Assembly (NCBI GenBank): GCA_026387485.1
Contig: JAPLLQ010000153.1
Coordinates: 1-13,048 of the forward strand
DNA from: Candidatus Omnitrophota bacterium
GTDB lineage: Bacteria; Omnitrophota; Gorgyraeia; Gygaellales; Profunditerraquicolaceae
Direction of reading: 5' to 3'
Length of the DNA: 13,048 bases
Shown here: piece after piece, positions 1-6,185 of the stretch
How positions within the stretch are numbered: the stretch's first letter is position 1
Layout of the letters: each line of letters opens with the position of its first letter
Notes under the pieces: generated by a model
What the model saw: only the letters and a program-made list of their open reading frames with translations
Told to the model about the DNA's origin: nothing
Databases searched by the model: none
Translations under genes and position numbers: made by a program

Positions 1-309
1 CGCGTAGGGTTTGTGACTATTACTAGGGTTCAAGTAACTGCGGATTTACGCAATGCCAAGATTTTTTTTAGTGTTTTAGGTGATGATGGGGCTTATAAGA
101 AAACAAAGCAAGCTCTAGACTCTGCTATCGGGTATATACGTAAATTTATTGCCGAACGAGTTAACTTAAAGTTTGCGCCGGAGATTGCTTTTTATGAAGA
201 TAGGTCCAGTGAATACAGTGTCCGGGTTGATGAAATACTCAACCAGATAAAGGAGCTCGATGAACAGAACAAACCTAAAAAAAGTCGTAGCAGAAATAAG
301 AAAGCATAA
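1..309 (+). CDS. rbfA: Ribosome-binding factor A, 5'-truncated by window edge
   Basis: RbfA binds the free 30S subunit and helps mature the 5' end of 16S rRNA; it is a small cytoplasmic KH-fold protein. Frame 1 is open from the first base and reads RVGFVTITRVQVTADLRNAK, the family's conserved 'VTITRVEVSPDLRxAKVYVSVLG' block, so the GTG at 13 is an internal valine and not the start. The usual N-terminal segment of about 20 residues lies outside the window. The central part keeps the family pattern (SVLGDD, ALDSAIGYIRKFIAERVNLKFAPEIAF, then RVDEILNQI), and the protein ends in a short basic tail rich in Lys and Arg. The last 50 nt overlap the next gene, which indicates translational coupling in the widespread nusA–infB–rbfA type operon. 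The identification is firm; only the 5' end is missing. Confidence 0.93.
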   Translation, partial: RVGFVTITRVQVTADLRNAKIFFSVLGDDGAYKKTKQALDSAIGYIRKFIAERVNLKFAPEIAFYEDRSSEYSVRVDEILNQIKELDEQNKPKKSRSRNKKA

Positions 310-1240
310 GCGTTTTTTAATCACTGCCCATACTAGTCCTGAGGGGGATGCATTGGGTGCGGAATTGGCATTTCTGAATCTTGTGAAGAAACTTGGTAAA
401 AGCGGAGTGATTATTAATGAGGATGTTGTGCCTAAAGAATATAATTTCTTGCCCGAAAAAGAAAATATCGGGATATATAAGCAGAATATTAGGGGTATTG
501 AATTCGACTGTATGGTAATAGTTGACTGCTCTGATCTTAGCCGTACTGGCGAAGTTTATAAGCTGAATAAGTGGGGTAGGTCGGTTATTAATATCGATCA
601 TCATGTAAGTAACGATAAGTTCGGCAACGTAAATTGGGTTGACCCGCTTGCTTCTTCAGCTTCCGAGATGGTTTTTAAGCTTTATAAAGAAATGTGCGTT
701 TCTTTCGATAAGGTTTCTGCGCTTCAATTGTATGTTGGAATTATGACTGATACAGGGTCTTTCCGTTATACTAATACCACAAGTTTCACGCATAAGGCAG
801 CCGGAGAATTAATGAAGTTTAACTTTGATGTGCGTTTAGTTTATAAGATGATATATGAGAGTATCCCTTTTCACGAATTAAAACTATTATCTAAAATCCT
901 GCTAGATATAAAACGTAGTATGGATGACAAGGTTATCTGGATAGAGATTCCCCGCCATATCCTGCGTCATGAAAGATTATCCTTTGATTTATCTGAGCAG
1001 GTTTTAAGTTTTATGCGCATGGCTAAAGACGCCCAGGTTGTCGCTCTTTTTAAAGAAAATTTCGGAGTAAAAGACGAAATACGTTTTAATCTACGCTCGC
1101 ATGGGGTAGTTGATGTGAATAAGATTGCCCAATATTTCGGCGGCGGGGGGCACAAGACTGCCTCTGGCTGCACTATGTGTGGCAAGCTCTCTTCCGTACG
1201 CAAAAAAGTCTTAGCTAAGATTCGCGAAAACTTAAAATGA
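260..1240 (+). CDS. nrnA: DHH/DHHA1 phosphoesterase, NrnA-type oligoribonuclease / pAp phosphatase
   Basis: NrnA-type enzymes degrade short oligoribonucleotides (nanoRNA) and dephosphorylate 3'-phosphoadenosine 5'-phosphate in the cytoplasm, using Mn2+. At 326 residues the length is normal. Visible motifs, in order: AHTSPEGDALG at residues 23-33 (first metal-binding motif), VDCSD near 89, the name-giving DHH at 113-115, the SSASEMVFKLY block after it, and the C-terminal DHHA1 glycine motif GGGGHK at 294-299 followed by TASG. The ATG at 260 is preceded by AAGGAG (250-255) with a short 4-nt spacer and lies 50 nt inside rbfA, so translation is probably coupled. The rbfA–nrnA pair is common in Clostridia and related lineages, usually followed by truB and ribF. 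The precise substrate (nanoRNA, pAp or cyclic-dinucleotide product pGpG) cannot be read from sequence. Confidence 0.92.
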   Translation: MNRTNLKKVVAEIRKHKRFLITAHTSPEGDALGAELAFLNLVKKLGKSGVIINEDVVPKEYNFLPEKENIGIYKQNIRGIEFDCMVIVDCSDLSRTGEVYKLNKWGRSVINIDHHVSNDKFGNVNWVDPLASSASEMVFKLYKEMCVSFDKVSALQLYVGIMTDTGSFRYTNTTSFTHKAAGELMKFNFDVRLVYKMIYESIPFHELKLLSKILLDIKRSMDDKVIWIEIPRHILRHERLSFDLSEQVLSFMRMAKDAQVVALFKENFGVKDEIRFNLRSHGVVDVNKIAQYFGGGGHKTASGCTMCGKLSSVRKKVLAKIRENLK

Positions 1241-1264
1241 GACTACTAGGTTTACTTTTCGCGT

Positions 1265-1653
1265 CTGCCTTGTCTTGTTTCTCGCAGCACCGCTCGATTT
1301 TCCCCAGCGTGGAAAATCTTCGCTCGGCCTTCGCCCTCGCTCTGCCGGAATCATCTTTTAGCTGGGCAACCCTGCCCGCTCGGGCTGCACACGTGCTGCT
1401 CGAAATCAAGCCAAGTCATCCGCTAAAAGTAGGCTAGCTTACTTTATTTTGCCGAGGGGTGTTGTGAGTGAACATAAGAAAATTTTCGGCCAAGCTTATA
1501 TACAAAGTAGTCTGCAAGAGTTTACGACGAGTGGAGGACTCCATCTACGGGCAGCCTACCCGTAACGAGGAAGTAAACCGTAGCAGACGGCGAAAATTTT
1601 CGTGAGCGAACAATACCCCGAGAGTAAAATAAAGTAGTACTAAGACAAGGCAG
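1265..1653 (+). ncRNA. Candidate large structured RNA or palindromic element between nrnA and ribF, class unknown
   Basis: The 428 nt between nrnA and ribF hold no convincing gene but dense self-complementarity. A perfect 12-bp stem (CTGCCTTGTCTT, 1265-1276, with 1642-1653) closes the block. Inside is a GC-rich 5' domain with stems 1284-1290/1393-1399, 1296-1303/1311-1318 (8 bp, 7-nt loop) and 1364-1368/1373-1377, and a 3' arm spanning 1440-1636 made of stacked helices. Positions 1261-1440 are 103/180 G+C (57%), clearly above the neighbouring genes. I see no FMN riboswitch, tmRNA, RNase P, SRP, 6S or group I/II intron signature. Strand is assumed + because all neighbours are transcribed that way; the pairings exist on either strand. 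It could be a cis-acting leader of ribF, an independent small RNA, or a MITE-like insertion; no target-site duplication is evident. Confidence 0.5.
1440..1636. repeat. Long imperfect inverted repeat (hairpin arm)
   Basis: This nested series of complementary segments forms one long arm: TACTTTATTTT at 1440-1450 with 1626-1636 (11 bp, perfect); GGGGTGTTGT at 1456-1465 with 1610-1619 (10 bp, one G-U); GAAAATTTTCG at 1478-1488 with 1591-1601 (11 bp; the GAAAATTTTC core is itself palindromic and present on both sides); GTCTGC at 1510-1515 with 1583-1588; GTTTAC at 1520-1525 with 1573-1578; and an apical hairpin TACGGG 1546-1551 with 1559-1564 (7-nt loop). A further small hairpin, TGGA 1532-1535 with 1540-1543, branches near the tip. 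The order is fully nested, so all these helices can coexist. Confidence 0.75.
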
Positions 1654-1666
1654 TCGATAAAATCGA
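1654..1666 (+). promoter_or_regulatory. Small hairpin directly upstream of the ribF start codon
   Basis: TCGAT (1654-1658) and ATCGA (1662-1666) form a 5-bp stem with an AAA loop, starting one base after the closing stem of the structured block and ending 2 nt before the ATG at 1669. No good Shine-Dalgarno lies at normal spacing; the nearest purine run (AAGG, 1647-1650) is about 18 nt upstream and is itself part of the 12-bp closing stem. The hairpin could affect ribosome access, but it is short and the role is inferred. Confidence 0.35.
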
Positions 1667-1668
1667 TT

Positions 1669-2571
1669 ATGAAGATTATTCACGGAATAAATAAAATTAG
1701 GAAATTTAGGAAGCCGGTAGTGGCGATGGGAGTCTTTGATGGCGTGCATCGCGCTCATAAGGGGATACTTAAAAGCGCGGTAGCTAAGGCACGTAAGATT
1801 AGAGGGACGAGTATTACTTTAACCTTTTGGCCGCATCCGCAGAAAGAAGGAAGCCTTTATTCTCTTGAGCATAGATTGCGGCTTATCGCGGGGTTAGGTA
1901 TAGATATATGCATTGTGATTAATTTTAGCCGGCATTTTGCTAAGATTGAGGCTAAAGATTTTATAAGGAGCATTTTAGTTAATAAAATATCTGCAGAATA
2001 TATTTATGTAGGAAGAAATTTTAGGTTCGGTAAAAATGCCAAAGGAGATCTCACTCTCTTAAATAATTTAGGTAAGATTTATGGTTTTAAGGCAAAAGGA
2101 TTTAGGATTATTAAAGCGGGTAATAAGCCTATAAGCAGCACATTAATTCGTAGCCTGATAAGGGGAGGCAAAATCAAGCAGGCACAAAGATTACTAGACC
2201 GGCCGGTGAGTATTCTTGGGACGGTTATAAAAGGAACTGCTTTAGGCAGGATATTGGGTTTCCCCACGGCAAATATCAATCCTCATCATGAAGTAATCCC
2301 TGCTCCAGGAATATATGCCGCAAAAATAATCTTTGGCAAAAATAAATTTAAGGCCGCCTGTTATATTGGAACCAGGCCAACTATAGGTGTAAAGAATAAG
2401 AAGACGAATATCGAGGCGCACATATTCAATTTTAATAAAAATATCTACGGAAAATATTTAGAGATACAATTCCTAAAATTGATCCGGCCGGATAAGAAGT
2501 TCTCCTCTTTAGCGCTTTTAACCAGTCAAATCAAAAAAGATGTAGCCTCTGCAAAGAAGCTCCTCTCTTAA
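1669..2571 (+). CDS. ribF: Bifunctional riboflavin kinase / FAD synthetase
   Basis: RibF phosphorylates riboflavin to FMN and then adenylylates FMN to FAD in the cytoplasm. The 300-residue length is typical. The N-terminal nucleotidyltransferase domain (about 1-180) shows GVFDGVHRAH at 21-30 (the GxFDGxHxGH motif with Ala in place of the usual last Gly), TFWPHPQK, YVGRNFRFGKNAKGD and ISSTLIR. The C-terminal flavokinase domain (about 183-300) shows the PTAN motif at 199-202, PGIYAA, YIGTRPTIG, and the presumed catalytic glutamate E249 in NIEAHIF. The ATG start gives the standard short N-terminus before the first motif, and there is no other in-frame start between it and the stop at 1630-1632. 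The start lacks a clear ribosome binding site and is immediately preceded by a hairpin and a large structured block, so expression may depend on that leader. truB, often found just before ribF, is not present. Confidence 0.94.
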   Translation: MKIIHGINKIRKFRKPVVAMGVFDGVHRAHKGILKSAVAKARKIRGTSITLTFWPHPQKEGSLYSLEHRLRLIAGLGIDICIVINFSRHFAKIEAKDFIRSILVNKISAEYIYVGRNFRFGKNAKGDLTLLNNLGKIYGFKAKGFRIIKAGNKPISSTLIRSLIRGGKIKQAQRLLDRPVSILGTVIKGTALGRILGFPTANINPHHEVIPAPGIYAAKIIFGKNKFKAACYIGTRPTIGVKNKKTNIEAHIFNFNKNIYGKYLEIQFLKLIRPDKKFSSLALLTSQIKKDVASAKKLLS

Positions 2572-2579
2572 GCCTTCCT

Positions 2580-2599
2580 GACTACCACAATAGGTAGTC
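2580..2599 (+). terminator. Hairpin after ribF, possible weak terminator
   Basis: GACTACC (2580-2586) and GGTAGTC (2593-2599) form a perfect 7-bp stem with a 6-nt loop (ACAATA), 9 nt after the ribF stop. It is not followed by a U tract (the next bases are GTCCGAGC), so it is not a canonical intrinsic terminator. It may mark the end of the upstream transcript or protect the 3' end. A weaker 5-bp stem (2627-2631 with 2636-2640) lies further down. Confidence 0.35.
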
Positions 2600-2657
2600 G
2601 TCCGAGCTCAAAATAACCACTACTCGTTGTTTCGTAACAATTTAGGTAAATTTTTTC

Positions 2658-2686
2658 TTGACAAAAGGGAGTATTCTGTCTACAAT
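2658..2686 (+). promoter_or_regulatory. Sigma-70-type promoter of the dcw cluster
   Basis: TTGACA at 2658-2663 is a perfect -35 hexamer. A 17-nt spacer follows, then TACAAT at 2681-2686, one base from the consensus -10. A start point near 2692-2694 would give a 5' leader of about 42 nt to mraZ. This is the only strong promoter I see in the window and it sits where the dcw transcript is expected to begin. Confidence 0.85.
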
Positions 2687-2694
2687 TGGGTTAC

Positions 2695-2721
2695 AAAGTG
2701 GTTAAAAGTGGAATAAAGTGG
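2695..2721 (+). promoter_or_regulatory. MraZ operator: three AAAGTGG boxes, 10-bp period
   Basis: AAAGTGG occurs at 2695-2701, 2705-2711 and 2715-2721, exactly one helical turn apart, so all three face the same side of the DNA. A related TGGG (2687-2690) abuts the -10 element. MraZ proteins are known to bind direct repeats of this type (GTGG/TGGG cores at 10-bp steps; AAAGTG-type boxes in mollicutes) upstream of mraZ. The array lies just downstream of the predicted start point and runs up to the ribosome binding site (AAGGAG, 2722-2727), so bound MraZ should block initiation or early elongation. Confidence 0.82.
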
Positions 2722-2734
2722 AAGGAGTCCAAGC

Positions 2735-3172
2735 ATGTTCTATGGCGAATATTCACATTCCATAGACCGTAAAGGCCGCATTATCTTACCTGCCAAATTT
2801 CGTGAAGCTGCCAAAGCGCATTTCATCGAAAAGTTTTTTATTACCCGGGGTTTAGATAACTGCCTTTTTATGTTTAGCGAAGAAGAATGGAAGACTCAGG
2901 AAAGTAAATTCAAAGCCGTTTCTTTTACGAAACTGGAGTCGCGTAAATTTAACCGGCTTTATTTTTCCGGAGCAGTAGAAGTTGCTTTTGACGGGCAGGG
3001 GAGGGTTCTTCTGCCGCAATACTTAAAAGATTTCGCCCAGATAAAAAAGGATGTAATACTGGTGGGAGTATCCAACAGGATTGAAATCTGGGCTAAGGAT
3101 AAATGGGAAGAGTTTTACGGAAATTCGCGGCAGTCATTTGAAGAGATTGCCGAGAAGTTGATGGATGCCTAA
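2735..3172 (+). CDS. mraZ: Transcriptional regulator MraZ
   Basis: MraZ is a DNA-binding protein of the SpoVT/AbrB swapped-hairpin fold that forms rings and regulates the dcw cluster, including itself. The 145-residue protein has the expected two tandem half-domains, each with a DxxGRxxLP signature: D11-P19 (DRKGRIILP) and D86-P94 (DGQGRVLLP). The start MFYGEYSHSID is the standard MraZ N-terminus. The ATG at 2735 is preceded by AAGGAG (2722-2727) with a 7-nt spacer. As first gene of the cluster it sits directly behind its presumed operator, three AAAGTGG boxes, which supports autoregulation. Its last 8 nt overlap the start of rsmH. Confidence 0.96.
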   Translation: MFYGEYSHSIDRKGRIILPAKFREAAKAHFIEKFFITRGLDNCLFMFSEEEWKTQESKFKAVSFTKLESRKFNRLYFSGAVEVAFDGQGRVLLPQYLKDFAQIKKDVILVGVSNRIEIWAKDKWEEFYGNSRQSFEEIAEKLMDA

Positions 3173-4067
3173 TTTACAATTTCACACTCCCGTGATGTTG
3201 CGGGAGGTTTTAGAACACTTAGATTTAAGGCCGGGTAAAATAATAGTTGATGCGACATTAGGGACTGCCGGCCATGCTGAAGCAATTTTAGAGCAGATTC
3301 TCCCTGGAGGAAGGCTCATTGGTATTGATAGGGATGAAGAGTCGTTGGGCATTGCCCGCCAGCGGCTAAGTAGGTTCGAGAGAGCCTGCGAATTTATCCA
3401 CGGAAATTTTGTGGATATTGACTCGCTCTTAGAAAATCTGGGTATTAAAAAAGTAGACGGCATACTTTTTGACTTAGGGATATCTTCTTTTCAATTGGAT
3501 GATAGGAAGAGAGGATTCAGTTTTCGTAACGAGGGGCCGCTGGATATGCGTATGGATAGGGATAGTTATGTTTCCGCTTATGATTTGATTAATAACCTCA
3601 ACGAGGATGAACTTTCAACCTTACTCTGGAATTTTGGCGAAGAAAGATGGCATAACCGCATCGCGCGTATCCTGGTTAAAGAGAGAGAGCGGCAGCCAAT
3701 TGCTACTACAACTCAATTAGCTGATATTGTTTTTAGATCCATACCTTCTAGATACCGTAATCGGCATTACCGTATTCATCCGGCAACCCGGACTTTTCAA
3801 GCTGTGCGGATTGCCGTAAACCGGGAGCTGGAGATATTAGAGACGGCTATAGAGAAGGCTATTGCGGTTTTAAAAGCAAAGAACAGAATATGTGTTATTT
3901 CATTTCATTCTCTAGAAGACCGGGTAATAAAATTTGCTTTCCGCAAAGCCCACGTTGATGGCTTAATAAATATTATAACGCCGAAACCATTAGTCCCTAC
4001 TTTGGCTGAGATAGATGGTAATCCTTCCAGCCGCAGTTCGAAACTAAGGTCGGCAGAAAGAATATAA
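3165..4067 (+). CDS. rsmH: 16S rRNA (cytosine-1402-N4)-methyltransferase
   Basis: RsmH (MraW) uses S-adenosylmethionine to methylate N4 of C1402 in the 16S rRNA decoding centre. The 300 residues cover the whole family: HTPVMLREVL at the N-terminus, the SAM-binding loop DATLGTAGH at 29-37 (the usual GxGGH has Ala for one Gly), GIDRD, the DLGISS motif at 103-108 followed by QLDDRKRGFSF and PLDMRMD, the inserted helical domain, HPATRTFQAVRIAVNREL, and FHSLEDR starting at F247. The C-terminus ends in the usual SRSSKLRSAER. The ATG at 3165 overlaps mraZ by 8 nt; an ATG at 3161 belongs to the mraZ frame. GAGAAG at 3152-3157 gives a reasonable ribosome site. Confidence 0.96.
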   Translation: MPNLQFHTPVMLREVLEHLDLRPGKIIVDATLGTAGHAEAILEQILPGGRLIGIDRDEESLGIARQRLSRFERACEFIHGNFVDIDSLLENLGIKKVDGILFDLGISSFQLDDRKRGFSFRNEGPLDMRMDRDSYVSAYDLINNLNEDELSTLLWNFGEERWHNRIARILVKERERQPIATTTQLADIVFRSIPSRYRNRHYRIHPATRTFQAVRIAVNRELEILETAIEKAIAVLKAKNRICVISFHSLEDRVIKFAFRKAHVDGLINIITPKPLVPTLAEIDGNPSSRSSKLRSAERI

Positions 4068-4070
4068 AAA

Positions 4071-4439
4071 ATGAAATTATCTAAATTTTTATCCCTCACC
4101 GCCTTTATTACCTTATTTTCTCTGCTTTATGTCTATCAGCAGAGCGAAATTGTCCGGCTGGCCTACGCCGGCCAAAGGCAGCAGACAACTTTTCAGGAGC
4201 TGCTTGATAAGAACAGTATCTTAAGGTACAATATTGAAAAGAATTCTTCGTTGGTTCATTTAACAAGTAGTATATCCGGCCAAGCGGATTTACAGATGCC
4301 GGATACATACCAGTTGGTCAGGCTCGTCCCTTCCAGGGAAGGTTTGATGATTCAGGATACAATAGTTAGTAAAGAAACTCTGTTCTCGCGTATCTTCGGC
4401 GTTAAGAAACAGGCTGAAGCCAGGACAATCAACCCCTAA
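4071..4439 (+). CDS. ftsL: FtsL-like divisome membrane protein
   Basis: This small bitopic protein has 122 residues. A single membrane segment covers about residues 4-21 (hydrophobic run ending YVY), preceded by a short basic N-terminus (MKLSK). The following part, about 23-65, is polar and helix-prone with hydrophobics at heptad-like spacing (IVRLAYA, FQELLDKNSILRYNIEK), consistent with the periplasmic coiled coil of FtsL. The tail beyond about 70 (LVRLVPSREG and on) resembles the short beta region seen in FtsL/DivIC-like proteins. FtsL sequences are poorly conserved, so the call rests on size, topology and position between rsmH and ftsI, where ftsL is usually found. It would bridge FtsB/DivIC and the FtsW–FtsI synthase. 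It starts 3 nt after rsmH, with only a weak purine run upstream. Confidence 0.75.
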   Translation: MKLSKFLSLTAFITLFSLLYVYQQSEIVRLAYAGQRQQTTFQELLDKNSILRYNIEKNSSLVHLTSSISGQADLQMPDTYQLVRLVPSREGLMIQDTIVSKETLFSRIFGVKKQAEARTINP

Positions 4440-4460
4440 CTTTTTTAGTCAAGGCTTAAT

Positions 4461-6185
4461 GTGTATATAAGCAACTATCGCCGCAAATGCAAGGCGGTAT
4501 TTTTACTTTTTTTTCTTATCCTTATCTTATGTATTGCCCGCCTCCTGTTTATACAATTCTTCCGTGCAAATTATCTTGCCGATATCGCTAAAAGACAGCA
4601 TAATCTTTTTGTAGAAATTGAGCCCTTACGCGGGGTTATTTACGATTCTAAACTAAAACCCCAAACATTAAATCTTCCCACAGAATCGCTTTACGCCTCT
4701 GTTAATACTATCAAAGAAAAAGATAAAGAAATAATCATCCGCAAACTTTCCCTTATATTAAATGTTAATGATCAATATCTAAAGGAGAGATTATCCCGCA
4801 AAAAATATTTTATCTGGTTAGCCCGTAAAATTACTCCGGAACAAGCCGAAGAGATTAAAAGATTAAATATTAAAGGATTAGGTTTCTTAAGAGAAAATAA
4901 GCGCAGCTACCCTAATGGTTACCTTGCCAGCCAGATAATCGGTTTTGCGGGTTTAGATAATGTTGGTCTTGAGGGTATCGAATTTTATTATGATAAGTAC
5001 TTGCACGGCGAGTCGGGCTGGGCGGTTTTCTTAAGGGATGCCCGGCAAAAGAAACTAGATATCTGGGAGAGGATGGTTTTACCTAAAGACGGCTATGATA
5101 TTGTTTTGACTATTGACCAAGTGGTTCAATATATCGCTGAAAGGGAGCTGGAGAAAGCGTTTAAGAAATTTCATGCCCGTGGTGCCAGTATTATTGTCAT
5201 GGATCCCCATACCGGCAGGATACTTGCCCTAGCCAACCGGCCTACCTATGATTTGAATGAACATAGTAATGTGAGTAAAGACCAGACCCGTAACCGGGCT
5301 ATTTGCGATTTATTTGAGCCGGGTTCAGTTTTTAAAATTATTACTGCTTCTGCGGCGCTGGAAGAAAAAAGAGTAAGCGAAGAGGATAAGTTTTTTTGCG
5401 AGAATGGCACTTACCGCGTAGCCAACCATATTTTACATGATCATCGGCCGCTTGGAATGTTGACTTTCAGGGAAATTATCGAGCAATCCAGTAATATCGG
5501 TACTGTCAAGGTGGCTCAGACACTAGGGCCGGATATAGTCTATAAGTATATCAAGTTATTCGGATTCGGAGGTAAGCTGAAGATAGACCTACCGGGAGAA
5601 ATTTCCGGAATGATTAAAGAGCCGCGTTTCTGGTCCAAGGTCTCTATCGGAGCAATACCCATAGGCCAGGAAGTAGGCGTAACCGCGTTACAGTTAGCTA
5701 GCGCCATTTCGGTAATCGCTAACGGCGGACAGCTGATGCGGCCCTATGCAATAGAGGAGATTCGGGATAAGCAGGGAGAGACGATTAAGAAGTTTTTGCC
5801 CGTATTATTACGTAAGGTTATATCTGTGGATACGGCGGCGAGAATGAAAAAAATGCTTACCGGTGTTGTTGAGGAGGGGACAGGAAAAATGGCCCAGATT
5901 CCCGGTTTTAGCGCTGCCGGAAAGACCGGTACTGCCCAGAAACTAGAACCTAACGGCGCATATTCGCATAATAAATTTGTCGCTTCTTTTATCGGCTTTG
6001 CTCCGGCAGAGGATCCGATAGTTACGATAGTAGTCTCGGTTGATGAGCCGCACCCTTATTATTATGGCGGAGTGGTGGCTGCTCCGGTATTTAAAAACGT
6101 GGCAGCTGAAGTAATCAGATATCTAAAAGCTAAACAGGCGTTTAATGAAGGGCTTAATCTAAATGCGAATACTCAAGCTTATTGA
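4461..6185 (+). CDS. ftsI: Division-specific class B penicillin-binding protein (FtsI/PBP2-type transpeptidase)
   Basis: FtsI is the D,D-transpeptidase that crosslinks septal peptidoglycan. The 574-residue protein has one N-terminal membrane anchor (about 12-31), a PBP dimer domain beginning at RGVIYD, and a transpeptidase domain in the C-terminal 350 residues. The three active-site motifs are intact: SVFK at 289-292 with nucleophile S289, SSN at 343-345, and KTG at 488-490 in AAGKTGTAQK. No PASTA repeats are visible at the C-terminus. The start is a GTG at 4461 with AAGG (4451-4454) six bases upstream; the overlapping ATG at 4459 is out of frame and stops after three codons. The gap from ftsL is 21 nt, and the 3' end overlaps murE by 23 nt. 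Its position between ftsL and murE favours the division enzyme over an elongation PBP2. Confidence 0.93.
   Translation: MYISNYRRKCKAVFLLFFLILILCIARLLFIQFFRANYLADIAKRQHNLFVEIEPLRGVIYDSKLKPQTLNLPTESLYASVNTIKEKDKEIIIRKLSLILNVNDQYLKERLSRKKYFIWLARKITPEQAEEIKRLNIKGLGFLRENKRSYPNGYLASQIIGFAGLDNVGLEGIEFYYDKYLHGESGWAVFLRDARQKKLDIWERMVLPKDGYDIVLTIDQVVQYIAERELEKAFKKFHARGASIIVMDPHTGRILALANRPTYDLNEHSNVSKDQTRNRAICDLFEPGSVFKIITASAALEEKRVSEEDKFFCENGTYRVANHILHDHRPLGMLTFREIIEQSSNIGTVKVAQTLGPDIVYKYIKLFGFGGKLKIDLPGEISGMIKEPRFWSKVSIGAIPIGQEVGVTALQLASAISVIANGGQLMRPYAIEEIRDKQGETIKKFLPVLLRKVISVDTAARMKKMLTGVVEEGTGKMAQIPGFSAAGKTGTAQKLEPNGAYSHNKFVASFIGFAPAEDPIVTIVVSVDEPHPYYYGGVVAAPVFKNVAAEVIRYLKAKQAFNEGLNLNANTQAY

Noticed and set aside
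13..309. rbfA starting at the GTG at position 13
   Set aside because: The frame is open to base 1 and reads RVGF before the GTG; VTITRV is an internal conserved block of RbfA, so the true start lies upstream of the window.
1237..1437. 66-codon frame starting with ATGA overlap on the nrnA stop, hydrophobic signal-like N-terminus (MRLLGLLFASALSCF)
   Set aside because: The overlap looks like coupled translation, but the frame coincides with the GC-rich structured block, its residues follow the helices and show no recognisable family, the lipobox-like LSC is poor, and the opposite strand is equally open (1215-1409). More likely a by-product of the structured DNA; a conserved homologue in relatives would change this.
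1240..1668. FMN (RFN) riboswitch upstream of ribF
   Set aside because: The position is suggestive, but the conserved RFN blocks (AGGGGC..GGTG, CCNACCGGCGGT, GGTATAGTCCGGATG-type) are absent on both strands.
1240..1668. RNase P RNA, tmRNA, SRP RNA, 6S RNA or group I/II intron
   Set aside because: GAGGAAAGTCC/ACAGAA elements of RNase P, the T-arm GTTCRANNC and CCA end of tmRNA, the SRP GGAA/AGCA tip, and intron core motifs (domain V AGC/GAAA, group I P-Q-R-S) were looked for and not found. 6S was excluded on size and branching.
2627..2656. Intrinsic terminator TTGTT-TCGT-AACAA followed by a later T run (2651-2656)
   Set aside because: The stem is only 5 AT-rich pairs, and the T run is 10 nt away and next to the -35 element, so it is better read as promoter upstream sequence.
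4459..4470. ATG at 4459 as ftsI start
   Set aside because: It is out of frame and reaches a stop after three codons; the GTG at 4461 is in frame and has AAGG at good spacing.
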